A stretch of 64,000 bases of DNA, from positions 3,354,001 through 3,418,000 of the forward strand of contig NZ_CP069370.1 in assembly GCF_019623905.1 (NCBI RefSeq). The letters run 5' to 3'. Positions within the stretch are counted from its first letter, which is position 1; each line of letters starts with the position of its first letter. This DNA is from Neotabrizicola shimadae. Lineage in GTDB: Bacteria > Pseudomonadota > Alphaproteobacteria > Rhodobacterales > Rhodobacteraceae. A program made the translations under genes and the position numbers. The notes beneath the pieces are model-generated. The model was not told the origin of the DNA and searched no databases. It saw only the letters and a list, made by a program, of their open reading frames with translations. Below are positions 1 through 8,798 of the stretch, in pieces.

Positions 1-477
1 CGCACCGTTGCGGCGCAGCCAGTCCTGGCGGAACACAGTGCCATCGCGCACCAGATCGGGCGTCACGCGGGACGTTGCATCGGCGTTGAGGCGGATGAGC
101 GAGCCGGTGAGGTACTGGCCCGGCCGGGCGAGGGTGAGGTGGCGTTCCAGGAATCCGGGGTGCATCAGGATGTCGCCGTCGATCAGCACGAGGTAGTCGG
201 CGGCCGAACTGGCGATGGCCTTGTTCAGGATTTCGCATTTGCGGAAGCCGTCGTCGGGGTGCCAGACATGGCGGACCGTGACGCCGGTCAGGCGGAAGCC
301 GTCGATCACCGCCGCCGTTTCCAGCCCAGACCCGTCATCGGCGAAGGCCACAGACTGCGGCAGCTTCCTTTGCTGCCGCAGCGAGTCGAGGCACAGGGCG
401 AGCGACCGGGGGTTGTTGTAGGTCGAGATCACAAGCTCGAAGCCCGGCATGGACCGTTCCCCCGGTGCGCCGGCCAT
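1..477 (-). CDS. Glycosyltransferase family 2, 3' end missing at window edge
   Basis: Read on the minus strand from an ATG at 475-477 and running off the left edge, so only the N-terminal 159 codons are present. The N-terminal GT-A fold shows the ISTYNN nucleotide-sugar binding start and the LIDGD metal-binding motif followed by hydrophobic and aromatic residues, as in family-2 transferases that build surface polysaccharides. The start lies 1 nt after the stop of the peroxiredoxin gene, so the two are probably co-transcribed. A second ATG at 448-450 would give a shorter protein beginning MPGFEL and is equally possible. Acceptor and sugar cannot be told from the sequence. Confidence 0.8.
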   Translation of the reverse strand, partial: MAGAPGERSMPGFELVISTYNNPRSLALCLDSLRQQRKLPQSVAFADDGSGLETAAVIDGFRLTGVTVRHVWHPDDGFRKCEILNKAIASSAADYLVLIDGDILMHPGFLERHLTLARPGQYLTGSLIRLNADATSRVTPDLVRDGTVFRQDWLRRNGA

Positions 478-478
478 G

Positions 479-1132
479 TCAGTCCTTGAGCTTGGTGTAG
501 CGCAGGTAGGGCAGGACCTTTTCGAAGCTGCCGAACTTTTCCTTCGCCGCCTCGTCGTTCACCGCGACCGGGATGATGACGTCGCCGCCGGGCACCCAGT
601 TGGCCGGGGTGGCCACGCCGCGCCCGGTCGAGGTTTGCAGCGCGTCCAGCGCGCGTACGACTTCGGCGAAGTTGCGGCCCACGGTCATCGGGTAGGTCAT
701 GCTGAGCTTCAGCTTCTTGTCCGGCCCGATGATGAAGACGGCGCGGACGGTGGCGGTGTCGTTCGGGGTGCGGCCATCGGGCAGGTAGGCATCGGCCGGC
801 AACATGTCGAAGGCCTTGGCGATTTCCAGGCCGGTGTCAGCCAGGATCGGGAAGGTGGGCGCGGCGCCGCCGGCCTTTTCGATGTCGGCCTTCCACTTCT
901 GGTGTTCGGCCACGCCATCGACCGAGATGCCGATGACCTTGGTGTTGCGCTTCTTCCATTCATCCGCCAGCCGCGCCACGGCGCCGAATTCGGTGGTGCA
1001 GACCGGGGTGAAATCCTTGGGGTGCGAGAAGAGGATCGCCCAGCTGTCGCCGATCCAGTCGTGGAAATGGATGGTGCCCTGATCGGTTTCGGCGGTGAAA
1101 TCGGGAACGGTGTCGTTGATGCGAAGGGCCAT
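479..1132 (-). CDS. 1-Cys peroxiredoxin (Prx6/AhpC-TSA family)
   Basis: A 217-residue thioredoxin-fold peroxidase that reduces hydrogen peroxide or organic peroxides in the cytoplasm. The catalytic motif FTPVCTTEF places the peroxidatic cysteine at residue 45, and no other cysteine exists in the protein, so it is a true 1-Cys enzyme that needs an external reductant. The C-terminal peroxiredoxin extension (WVPGGDVIIP) is typical of the Prx6 branch. I chose the ATG at 1130-1132 because MALRIND matches the usual start of the family; an upstream in-frame ATG at 1180 would add 16 atypical residues. It sits between two glycosyltransferase genes. Confidence 0.93.
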   Translation of the reverse strand: MALRINDTVPDFTAETDQGTIHFHDWIGDSWAILFSHPKDFTPVCTTEFGAVARLADEWKKRNTKVIGISVDGVAEHQKWKADIEKAGGAAPTFPILADTGLEIAKAFDMLPADAYLPDGRTPNDTATVRAVFIIGPDKKLKLSMTYPMTVGRNFAEVVRALDALQTSTGRGVATPANWVPGGDVIIPVAVNDEAAKEKFGSFEKVLPYLRYTKLKD

Positions 1133-1180
1133 GATGGTCTCCTGATCCATGCGCGGGATTGGGCGCAATTTGTCCCGCAT

Positions 1181-2092
1181 TCAGGGCAGGCCCGCAAGGC
1201 CCCGCGCGCCGATGCGTTCAAGGAAGGAAATTGCACTCCGATCCTCGACCTCGCCCGCTTCTATGTTCTCGACCTTGCGCATCACGCGACGAAGATGTTC
1301 CGCATCGGGCGTGGTGAGGTTCGGCCCGCGCGCGATCTTGGCGCGCAGTTCGGCATCTGACCGGGTGTAGTAATGGTTCAGCTGGATGGCCTCGGCCGAA
1401 TAGAAGGCGCGGCTGTCGCGGGCCGACATCGGGAACCGCTGGCCGCGGTCGTTGCAGGTGCCGCCTTCGCCCAGGGTCTCGATGGTATGGACCTTCATCG
1501 ACACCACGCGGCAGGGGTCCACGATCATCTTGAAGTTCCGCAGGCCCTTGGCATCGCTCATCGGGTCGGGGTTGCGGCGAGTGTAGTTTTCCAGCACGCC
1601 GCCGGCCGGGGCTTCGGTGTGGCCCGACCGGCCGAACATGTGCCAGGGCAGGCTGATGCAGGCGCAGTTCGACAGCGGCTCCAGCGCCTCTGGCAGGCTG
1701 GCGGCACGCTTCGGGACAAGGAACTCGTCCACGTCGATGAAGGTCATCCAGCGGCAGGATGGGCCGAAGTTGCGCACCGCATGGGCATAGGCCAGCACCT
1801 GGTTGTGGATCTCGCGCGAGCCGTCGCGCAGCTTCTGGTCCCAAGGGATGACGGACAGGGCGTCCGGGGGCACGGTGCGGCGCAGTTCGGCAATCGTGCC
1901 GTCGGTGCAACCGTTGTCATAGACGTGAAACCGGCTGACCCCGGCCAGAAGGTGGAAGCGCGCCCATTCGGCGATGTGGCGTTCCTCGTTCTTGACGATC
2001 AGCACCACGTCCAGACCGGCCCGATCCGGGCGTGGTTTGGGCGGGTCCAGCGACAGGCGGGTGATCTGGCGACGCGAGAGAAAGCGGAACAT
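1181..2092 (-). CDS. Glycosyltransferase, GT92/GT2-like
   Basis: A 303-residue protein with the features of the GT92 (former DUF23) and GT2-like families: VVLIVKNEERHIAEW near residue 30, a YDNGCTDGT loop, the metal-binding DVDEF motif near the middle and NHYYTRS towards the C terminus. It has no obvious signal peptide or membrane span, so it probably acts at the cytoplasmic face on a surface glycan. It precedes the peroxiredoxin gene and the partial family-2 transferase on the same strand. The substrate is unknown. Confidence 0.8.
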   Translation of the reverse strand: MFRFLSRRQITRLSLDPPKPRPDRAGLDVVLIVKNEERHIAEWARFHLLAGVSRFHVYDNGCTDGTIAELRRTVPPDALSVIPWDQKLRDGSREIHNQVLAYAHAVRNFGPSCRWMTFIDVDEFLVPKRAASLPEALEPLSNCACISLPWHMFGRSGHTEAPAGGVLENYTRRNPDPMSDAKGLRNFKMIVDPCRVVSMKVHTIETLGEGGTCNDRGQRFPMSARDSRAFYSAEAIQLNHYYTRSDAELRAKIARGPNLTTPDAEHLRRVMRKVENIEAGEVEDRSAISFLERIGARGLAGLP

Positions 2093-2311
2093 GTTCCTTC
2101 CCTAGCCCCGTCAGTCCCGGTTTTGAACCGGATTCTCCCATCATTTTCGGCCCTGAAGCATCCCACGGGGGATGCGGGGTGTCTGAACCCGCCGCTGCGA
2201 CCGCGCCGTGGGCAGTTCGGCGGTTATTTGATCAAATCTTGCCAACACCCTCTTGCCGCGTCGCGGCGGCTCTGAGACGATGCGCGCAACCCGGAAACCG
2301 GAGGGATTCCC

Positions 2312-3781
2312 ATGCTCGACAAACGCCTGTTCTACATCAACGGCGCCTGGGTGGCGCCAGCCAAGGCCCGCGACTGCGCGGTGATCAACCCCTCGACCGA
2401 GGAGCCCTGTGCTGTGATCTCGCTGGGCGACCAGGCCGATACCGATGCCGCGGTGGCCGCCGCCAAGGCCGCTTTCCCGGCCTGGGCTGCGACGCCCCCC
2501 GCCGAACGGGCGCGGCTGGTGGCGAAGATCCTCGACCAGTACAACGCCCGGCTTCAGGAATTTGCCGAGGCGATCAGCATGGAGATGGGCGCGCCCATCG
2601 ACTTCGCGCTGTCGGACCAGGCGCCCTGCCTGCCCTGGCACACAGTGAATTTCCTGAAGGCCTTCGAACGGATCGAATGGATCCGTCCGCTGGACCCCAG
2701 CATCCCGCGCGACCGTGCGCAGCCCGCCGTGGCGATGGAGCCGATCGGCGTCGTCGGCCTGATCACGCCCTGGAACTGGCCGGTGAACCAGATCGCCCTG
2801 AAGGCTATTCCGGCGATGCTGGCGGGCTGCACCTGCGTGCTGAAGCCGTCGGAGGAAAGCCCGCTGAACGCGATGCTGTTTGCCGAGTTCTGCCACGACG
2901 CCGGCATCCCCCCGGGCGTGTTCAACCTGGTGAACGGCGACGGCATGGGCGTGGGCTCGCAGCTTTCGACCCACCCCGATGTCGAGATGATTTCCTTCAC
3001 CGGCTCGACCCGCGCGGGCCGCGCCATCAGCAAGGCCGCGGCCGAAACGCTGAAGCGCGTGACGCTGGAACTGGGTGGCAAGGGCGCGAACGTGCTGTTT
3101 GCCGATGCCGATGCCAAGGCGGTGGAACGGTCTGTGCGCCGGATGATGGAGAACACCGGGCAGTCCTGCAACGCACCCTCGCGCCTTCTGGTGGAACGGT
3201 CGGTCTATGACCAGACCATCGAAAAGGCGGTGGCGGTGGCGGAGAGCATCAAGGTCGGCCCGGCGCACGAGCATGGGGCGCATATCGGCCCGGTGGTGAA
3301 CAAGCGTCAGTGGGACCAGATCCAGGGCTATATCCAGAAGGGCATCGACGAAGGCGCGCGGCTGGTGACGGGCGGGCCGGGCCTGCCGGACGGGTTCAAC
3401 CGGGGCTTCTATGTGAAGCCCACGATCTTTGCGGATGTAAAGCCCGGCATGACCATCGAGAAGGAAGAGATCTTCGGCCCGGTGCTGTGCATGATCCCCT
3501 TCGAGACCGAGGAAGAGGCGATCCGCATCGCGAATGACACGCCCTATGGCCTGACGAACTATGTGCAGTCGGGCGATCCGGCGCGGTCCAACCGCATGGC
3601 ACGGGCGCTGCGGGCCGGCATGATCGAGATGAACGGCAAGTCGCGCGGGGCCGGCAGCTTCTTTGGCGGGGTCAAACAGTCCGGCCGCGCCCGCGAGGGC
3701 GGGATCTGGGGGATCGAGGAGTTCCTGGAGCCCAAGGGGATTTCCGGCTACGACTTCACCCTGGATGTCGCGGCGGAGTAA
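2312..3781 (+). CDS. NAD(P)-dependent aldehyde dehydrogenase
   Basis: A 489-residue member of the aldehyde dehydrogenase superfamily, oxidising an aldehyde to the carboxylic acid. The Rossmann region carries ITPWNWP and the FTGST cofactor-binding turn; the general base is Glu253 in LELGGKGAN and the catalytic nucleophile is Cys286 in NTGQSCNAPSR. The C-terminal EEIFGPVL segment is intact. The ATG at 2312 follows the purine-rich sequence ggagggattccc. It stands alone, divergent from the GT92 gene, so its substrate cannot be inferred from context. Confidence 0.95.
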   Translation: MLDKRLFYINGAWVAPAKARDCAVINPSTEEPCAVISLGDQADTDAAVAAAKAAFPAWAATPPAERARLVAKILDQYNARLQEFAEAISMEMGAPIDFALSDQAPCLPWHTVNFLKAFERIEWIRPLDPSIPRDRAQPAVAMEPIGVVGLITPWNWPVNQIALKAIPAMLAGCTCVLKPSEESPLNAMLFAEFCHDAGIPPGVFNLVNGDGMGVGSQLSTHPDVEMISFTGSTRAGRAISKAAAETLKRVTLELGGKGANVLFADADAKAVERSVRRMMENTGQSCNAPSRLLVERSVYDQTIEKAVAVAESIKVGPAHEHGAHIGPVVNKRQWDQIQGYIQKGIDEGARLVTGGPGLPDGFNRGFYVKPTIFADVKPGMTIEKEEIFGPVLCMIPFETEEEAIRIANDTPYGLTNYVQSGDPARSNRMARALRAGMIEMNGKSRGAGSFFGGVKQSGRAREGGIWGIEEFLEPKGISGYDFTLDVAAE

Positions 3782-4189
3782 GCCCCCGGTGACGCGACCC
3801 GCGCGGCCTTGATGTGCCGCGCGGGCAATGCGCCCGGACGCTGCGGCACAGATGAGGCGGCGGGCAACTTTTTGCGGTCGCGGTCTGGAACTGGGCGCCG
3901 ATCCTGACTAGGTGGGGCCGATGATTGCGTTGCCCCTGCCCCGCCCCGCCCCTTGCGTGGATGCGTGCGCGCCGCACGGTAGGGTTTGCGGCGGCACGAA
4001 ACCGCTTGGAAGTGCGAATAACTCTTCTTCCGGACGGTTTTGGACGTATACGGGCAGCGGTGCTGAAGTCCCGATGGCAGGTTTGCTGTGGCCGAACCTG
4101 GATCGACGGCGCGCCAGCCGGGAGGGCCGCGTCCGGAGTTTCGCCAAGTCCGCAGGCGGCGCGATTGTGCGAAGGAACGAGGCGAGTTG
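3782..4189. other. 408-bp intergenic region between aldehyde dehydrogenase and ABC exporter
   Basis: No convincing gene. Open frames here have no family resemblance. It holds a perfect 10-bp hairpin (arms 3798-3807 and 3816-3825) just after the aldehyde dehydrogenase stop, which may protect the mRNA 3' end but has no T-tract. The promoter of the ABC exporter should lie in the right half, but I see no clear consensus hexamers. Confidence 0.5.
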
Positions 4190-5998
4190 ATGGCCGAAGA
4201 GAAAACGGAACAGACGCTGCTGACGGCGGCCGTGCGCGTCCTGAAGGAAAACTTCCCGGCACAGCGCAAGCAGTACATCATCGCCCTGGTTGCGATGGTT
4301 GTGGTGGCGGCCATGGCCTCGGCCTCGGCCTGGATCATGAAGGCAATCTTCGACGTCCTGTCGAACGTGCCGACCGCCTATCCGGCGCCCGTGGTGGCGG
4401 GCATGGTGCTGGGGATCTTCATCCTGAAGGGTGCCGCCGGCTATACGCAAAGCGTGTACCTGAGCCGGGCAGGCAACCGCGTGGTGGCGCGCATCCAGCG
4501 CGATATCTATCGCAAGCTCTTGCAGCAGGAAGCCGCCTGGTTCGACCGGACGGAATCGTCCGACATCCTGATCCGGGTGACGCAAAGCGCGCAGTCGGCG
4601 CGGATGATGCTGGACACGATCGTGACCGGCTTTGTCCGTGATGCGCTGACCCTGATCGGTCTGGTGGCCGTTATGGTCACGCAGCAGGCGCTGCTGTCGA
4701 TTGTCTTCCTGGTCATCGGGCCTCTGGCGCTGCTTGGCGTGCGGGCGCTTCTGGCGCGGGTGCGCAAGATCATGACGGCGGAACTGGCCTCGCTGACCGA
4801 GATATTGAAGGTCATCCAGGAAACCTCAGCCGGGCTGCGTGTCGTGCGGGCCTTCGGACTTGAGCCGATCCTGGAACGCCGCATGGACAAGGCGGTGCGC
4901 GACGTCGAGAAGCGGTCCAATTCGATCGTGCGGCTGGAAAGCGTGACCGCGCCGATGATGGACATCCTGGCGGGCGGTGCCATTGCAACGATCGTGCTGA
5001 TCAGTGGCGTCAGCGCGGGCTTCGGGGGCACGACGACGGCAGGCGAGTTGATGGCCTTCATCACCGCGCTGCTGATGGCCTATGAGCCGGCCAAGCGGCT
5101 GTCGCGGATGCGCGTGTCGCTGGAATCGGCTTTTGTCGGCGTGCAGATGATGTTCGAGATCCTGGACCGGCCGGATTCGATGGCCGATCCGGCCGATGCG
5201 GTTGCCTTGCCCCACGGCCAGGGCGAGGTCGCCCTGCGCAATGTGGGCTTCACCTATGATGGCAAGCGACCCATCCTATCGGACTTGACTCTGGTCTTCG
5301 CGCCGGGCCGCACCACAGCGCTGGTGGGGCCTTCGGGTGGCGGAAAGTCCACCATCATGAGCCTGCTGCTGCGGCTGTATGACCCGACCGAGGGGCATGT
5401 GGAGATTGACGGCACCGACCTGCGCCGCATCACGCGGCGGTCGTTGCAGCAGATGACGGCCTTTGTCGGGCAGAACACCTTCCTGTTCTCGTCCACCGTG
5501 CGCGAGAACATCCGCATGGGGCGGCTGGATGCCAGCGATGCGGATGTGGAGCGGGCGGCCCGGTCGGCGCAGGCGCATGATTTCATCATGGCACTTCCAA
5601 GCGGCTATGACACGCCTGTCGGTGAGAACGGCATCTTCCTTTCGGGCGGGCAGCGCCAGCGCCTTTCGCTGGCCCGCGCCATCCTGAAGGACGCGCCGAT
5701 CCTTCTATTGGACGAAGCGACAAGCGCGCTGGACAATGATTCCGAGGCGCTGGTGCGCGATGCCATCGCGGAGGCGACGCGCGGCCGGACGACGATCATC
5801 ATCGCCCACCGCCTTTCCACGGTGATGGGGGCAGATGACATTGCTTTCATCGAGGGCGGGCGGCTGATCGAACAGGGTCCGCTGCGTGAGTTGCTGGAAC
5901 GGCCCGGAAAGTTCGCCGCGCTGTTCAACAAGGAGGTCTCCGGCAAGGCCCCGGCGGGCGCCGAGGCGGAGGCCGTTGTCGAGGAAGCGCTGTTCTGA
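4190..5998 (+). CDS. ABC exporter, fused permease and ATPase (MsbA-like)
   Basis: A 602-residue half-transporter: six membrane segments in the first 320 residues, then a nucleotide-binding domain. It has Walker A GPSGGGKST, a Q-loop, the signature LSGGQRQRLSLARA, Walker B ILLLDEATSALD and the switch histidine in IIAHRLS. Such homodimeric exporters move lipids, lipid A or drugs outward. The start at 4190 was chosen over an in-frame ATG at 4088 because it follows a purine-rich stretch (gaacgaggcgag) and gives the normal N terminus. Substrate unknown. It converges with cycA across a strong terminator hairpin. Confidence 0.93.
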   Translation: MAEEKTEQTLLTAAVRVLKENFPAQRKQYIIALVAMVVVAAMASASAWIMKAIFDVLSNVPTAYPAPVVAGMVLGIFILKGAAGYTQSVYLSRAGNRVVARIQRDIYRKLLQQEAAWFDRTESSDILIRVTQSAQSARMMLDTIVTGFVRDALTLIGLVAVMVTQQALLSIVFLVIGPLALLGVRALLARVRKIMTAELASLTEILKVIQETSAGLRVVRAFGLEPILERRMDKAVRDVEKRSNSIVRLESVTAPMMDILAGGAIATIVLISGVSAGFGGTTTAGELMAFITALLMAYEPAKRLSRMRVSLESAFVGVQMMFEILDRPDSMADPADAVALPHGQGEVALRNVGFTYDGKRPILSDLTLVFAPGRTTALVGPSGGGKSTIMSLLLRLYDPTEGHVEIDGTDLRRITRRSLQQMTAFVGQNTFLFSSTVRENIRMGRLDASDADVERAARSAQAHDFIMALPSGYDTPVGENGIFLSGGQRQRLSLARAILKDAPILLLDEATSALDNDSEALVRDAIAEATRGRTTIIIAHRLSTVMGADDIAFIEGGRLIEQGPLRELLERPGKFAALFNKEVSGKAPAGAEAEAVVEEALF

Positions 5999-6090
5999 AC
6001 GCACAGGAACGGCGCCCCTGACGCTAAGGAATAGGGACCGCAGGGTTCCATCCGTGCGACCCGCGCCGCGGGTGCCTTCGCAAAAAGGCT

Positions 6091-6122
6091 GGGGCGCCCG
6101 GTTCTGGATGACCGGGCGCCCC
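6091..6122 (-). terminator. Terminator hairpin between ABC exporter and cycA
   Basis: A perfect 12-bp stem (arms 6091-6102 and 6111-6122) with an 8-nt loop lies between two converging genes. Read on the minus strand it is followed after four bases by TTTTT, so it should end the long bchF-to-cycA transcript. Read on the plus strand there is no T-tract, but the stem may still block read-through from the exporter. Confidence 0.8.
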
Positions 6123-6154
6123 GCTGACAACATTGCCGATGAAGGGGCCGTGCC

Positions 6155-6607
6155 TCAGTTCGAGGCGGGAGCTGCGGCCGGGGCCAGCGAGACCAGATAG
6201 GCCCAGACGTTCTGGGCGTCTTCTTCCTTCGGCAGCTTGAAGGACATGTTGCCCTTCGCCTTGGGGTCGTTGAGCTTCGCCTTCAGGAACTTCGACGGGT
6301 CGTTCACATATTCCACGAAGCTCGCCTCGTCCCAGACGAAGCCGCTTTCGCCCAGGGCGACGAGCGACGCGCCATACTTGAACTCGGGGTAGCTGCCCGC
6401 CTTGCGGCCGGCGATGCCATAGAGGTTGGGGCCGGTCTTGGCGCCCTTGCCGGCCAGGACTTCACCGGCCTCATTGGCGACGGTGTGGCAGGTCTGGCAC
6501 TTGGCGAAGACCTTGGCGCCGGCCTCGGCATTGCCGATGACCTCTTGCGCGAAAGCTGGCGCGGCCAGCAGGGCGCCCGTGAGGGCGAAGGTGGCGAGTT
6601 TCAGCAA
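6155..6607 (-). CDS. cycA: Cytochrome c2
   Basis: Periplasmic class I c-type cytochrome that carries electrons from the cytochrome bc1 complex to the photo-oxidised reaction centre and to oxidases. From the chosen start the protein is 150 residues: signal peptide 1-20 ending APAFA, heme motif CQTCH (Cys37, Cys40, His41) and the axial Met in KGNMSF. I chose a TTG at 6605-6607 because it stands seven bases after a perfect GGAGGAG and gives a normal short signal peptide; ATG at 6629-6631 would add eight residues (MLNRRRAI). It is the last gene of the minus-strand photosynthesis operon, 70 nt after hemA. Confidence 0.93.
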   Translation of the reverse strand: MLKLATFALTGALLAAPAFAQEVIGNAEAGAKVFAKCQTCHTVANEAGEVLAGKGAKTGPNLYGIAGRKAGSYPEFKYGASLVALGESGFVWDEASFVEYVNDPSKFLKAKLNDPKAKGNMSFKLPKEEDAQNVWAYLVSLAPAAAPASN

Positions 6608-6677
6608 GATTGCTCTCCTCCGGTTGAGCATATTCGGGTGGCAACTGGTGCGCGGAAGCATTTCGTCAAGGGCGGCT

Positions 6678-7889
6678 TCACGCGACAGCATGAGCAATGG
6701 CGCAGCGCCGCCATAGCGAGGCAAGGGCAGTGATCAGGTGGTCGATCTCCTGGGCGCCGTGCAGCGGGCCGGGGGTGATGCGCAGCCGTTCGGTGCCTTT
6801 CGGCACGGTGGGGTAGTTGATGGGCTGCACGTAGATGCCCCATTCTTCCATCAGGATGTCCGAGATCATCCGGCACTTGACCGGATCGCCGATCATCACC
6901 GGAATGATGTGGCTTTCGTTCGCCAGGTGCGGGATGCCCTCGCGGTCCAGGCGGGCGCGCACGGCCGCGACATTGGCCTTCTGGCGGTCGCGTTCGATTG
7001 ACGACGCCTTGAGATGCCGGATCGAGGCGGTGGCAGCTGCGGCCACTGCCGGCGGGAGCGCGGTTGTGAAGATGAAGCCCGAGGAAAATGAGCGGATGAA
7101 ATCCACCAGCGGTGCAGAGCCGGTGATGTAGCCGCCGACGACGCCGTAGGCCTTGCCGAGCGTGCCTTCGATGAGGTCGATGCGGTGGGCGAGGCCACGT
7201 TCCTCGGTGACGCCGCCACCGCGGGGGCCGTACATGCCCACGGCATGGACCTCGTCGATATAGGACAGCGCGCCATGCGCTTCGCAGACTTCGACGATCT
7301 CGCGGATGGGGGCGATGTCACCGTCCATGGAATAGACGCTTTCGAAGGCCACGATCTTCGGACGATCGCCCACGGCATGAAGCTTGCGGTCGAGGTCGCG
7401 CCAGTCGTTGTGCTTCCACAACACCTTGTCAGCCCGCGAATGACGGATCCCCTCGATCATGCTGGCGTGGTTCTTCTCATCCGAAAGGATCACGGCATTG
7501 GGGATCTTCGCCCCAAGGGTCGAGAGTGCGGCCCAGTTGGACACATAGCCGGAGGTGAAGAGAAGCGCGCGCTCCTTGCCGTGCAGGTCGGCAAGTTCGG
7601 CTTCCAGGATGCGGTGGTGGATCGTGTTGCCGCCGATGTTGCGCGTACCGCCGGCGCCGGTGCCGCAGGACTGCACCGTTTCCACCATGGCAGCGACCAC
7701 GTCGGGGTGCTGGCCCATGCCGAGATAGTCGTTCGAACACCAGACGGTGACATCCTGCATTGCGGTGCCGTCATGGCGGCCAGCCTGGGGGAAGGCGCCG
7801 CAGCGGCGCTCCAGATCGGCGAAGATGCGGTAATTGCCTTCGGACTTGAGGGTGTCGAGGCTGGACTGGAAGAACCCGTCGAAATCCAT
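6678..7889 (-). CDS. hemA: 5-Aminolevulinate synthase
   Basis: Pyridoxal-phosphate enzyme that condenses glycine with succinyl-CoA to 5-aminolevulinate, the first step of heme, cobalamin and bacteriochlorophyll synthesis in alphaproteobacteria. It is 403 residues, the usual length. The PLP-binding lysine is Lys246 in GTLGKAYG, preceded by the IDEVHAVG cofactor motif; the glycine-rich [12 protein letters not shown] loop is present. The start MDFDGFF at 7889 is the family norm. It follows puhE by five bases, so precursor supply is transcribed together with the late photosynthetic genes, an arrangement seen in roseobacters. Confidence 0.97.
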   Translation of the reverse strand: MDFDGFFQSSLDTLKSEGNYRIFADLERRCGAFPQAGRHDGTAMQDVTVWCSNDYLGMGQHPDVVAAMVETVQSCGTGAGGTRNIGGNTIHHRILEAELADLHGKERALLFTSGYVSNWAALSTLGAKIPNAVILSDEKNHASMIEGIRHSRADKVLWKHNDWRDLDRKLHAVGDRPKIVAFESVYSMDGDIAPIREIVEVCEAHGALSYIDEVHAVGMYGPRGGGVTEERGLAHRIDLIEGTLGKAYGVVGGYITGSAPLVDFIRSFSSGFIFTTALPPAVAAAATASIRHLKASSIERDRQKANVAAVRARLDREGIPHLANESHIIPVMIGDPVKCRMISDILMEEWGIYVQPINYPTVPKGTERLRITPGPLHGAQEIDHLITALASLWRRCAIAHAVA

Positions 7890-7894
7890 GGGCG

Positions 7895-8698
7895 TCACTT
7901 TCTGGCTGGCAGGGTAGGGTCTGACTGGCGGTCGTCTTGCGGAAGCATCCAGCGCCACAGGCGCTGGTCGGGAAGCGGGATCACCATGAGCCAGTGTTCG
8001 AGCAATGCGAGCAGGGTCAGCACGGTGAGAAGCAGGTGGCCCACGAAGGAGGCCTCGGTCGTGGCGGAGATCGCGCGTTCCATCCAGCAGCCGGCGGCGA
8101 AGGTCAGGAGCGTGATGGAGATCGGGAAAACCCAGTTCATCGGCGCGCGGCGGAAATGGCTGGCTAGGTGCGACAGCGGGCGGGGCAGAAATTCCGTGTG
8201 GATGCGTGGCACGCCGAAGAACAGGTTCAGCTTGGCCGAGATACGCGCGACGAAGAGCAGCGCGAAGGTCCAGAAGCCGAAGGGATTGGCAGCATCGCCG
8301 GTGATGACGAAGATGACCGCCAGCGCCACGACCAGCAGCAGCTCATGCCACAGCACGGTGCCGGTGGCGCGCAGGAAGCGTTCACCGAGGGGAACGAAGG
8401 GGGGGCAAGGCTCGCGGTTCGGGCCGGTGATGATGCCCGACAGGAAGGCAAGCTCTATCCAGCCCCAGACGGCCAGGGCGGACAGGAAGGCATAGTAGCC
8501 GCCCGAGACGCTGACATCGTTCGAGGTGTTGTGCAGACCAAGGAATCCCGCAAGCAAGAGCGGCAGGCCAAGCAGGACCGACCAGAGATGGTCGTCCTGC
8601 CCGCCCAGATCGGCGCGGCGCACGCGCCACAGGATGATGCCGGTGGAGAACCACCAGAGGAAGATCGCCAGAAGCGTGATCGTCCAGGCATTGGTCAT
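7895..8698 (-). CDS. puhE: Photosynthetic complex assembly protein PuhE
   Basis: A 267-residue polytopic membrane protein with about seven hydrophobic spans, starting [16 protein letters not shown] and matching the PuhE family by length, composition and position. PuhE is needed for efficient reaction centre and LH1 assembly; its biochemical activity is unknown. It lies between acsF and hemA. Its start codon is two bases after a strong hairpin that contains the only likely ribosome binding site (see hairpin at 8701-8728). Confidence 0.92.
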   Translation of the reverse strand: MTNAWTITLLAIFLWWFSTGIILWRVRRADLGGQDDHLWSVLLGLPLLLAGFLGLHNTSNDVSVSGGYYAFLSALAVWGWIELAFLSGIITGPNREPCPPFVPLGERFLRATGTVLWHELLLVVALAVIFVITGDAANPFGFWTFALLFVARISAKLNLFFGVPRIHTEFLPRPLSHLASHFRRAPMNWVFPISITLLTFAAGCWMERAISATTEASFVGHLLLTVLTLLALLEHWLMVIPLPDQRLWRWMLPQDDRQSDPTLPARK

Positions 8699-8700
8699 AC

Positions 8701-8728
8701 GCGGCACCCCCGGTGAAGGGGGTGCCGC
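8701..8728 (-). promoter_or_regulatory. Hairpin directly before puhE start
   Basis: A perfect 11-bp stem (arms 8701-8711 and 8718-8728, six-base loop) ends two bases before the puhE ATG. On the mRNA the downstream arm contains the GGGGG run, so the ribosome binding region of puhE would be hidden in the stem. There is no T-tract, so it is not a normal terminator. It could stabilise acsF mRNA or restrain puhE translation. Confidence 0.6.
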
Positions 8729-8798
8729 GCCGGACCGGGGGACGCGCCCATCGCCCCGGCCCAAGCCACCGCTTGCGCGGCGGTATGGGGGATCGCGG

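Noticed and set aside
2226-2237. ATTTGATCAAAT palindrome upstream of the aldehyde dehydrogenase as an FNR box
   Set aside because: Lacks the four-base spacer of TTGAT-N4-ATCAA; a 12-bp palindrome alone is weak evidence.
3798-3825. Perfect hairpin after the aldehyde dehydrogenase as a terminator
   Set aside because: No T-tract on either strand; noted only within the intergenic entry.
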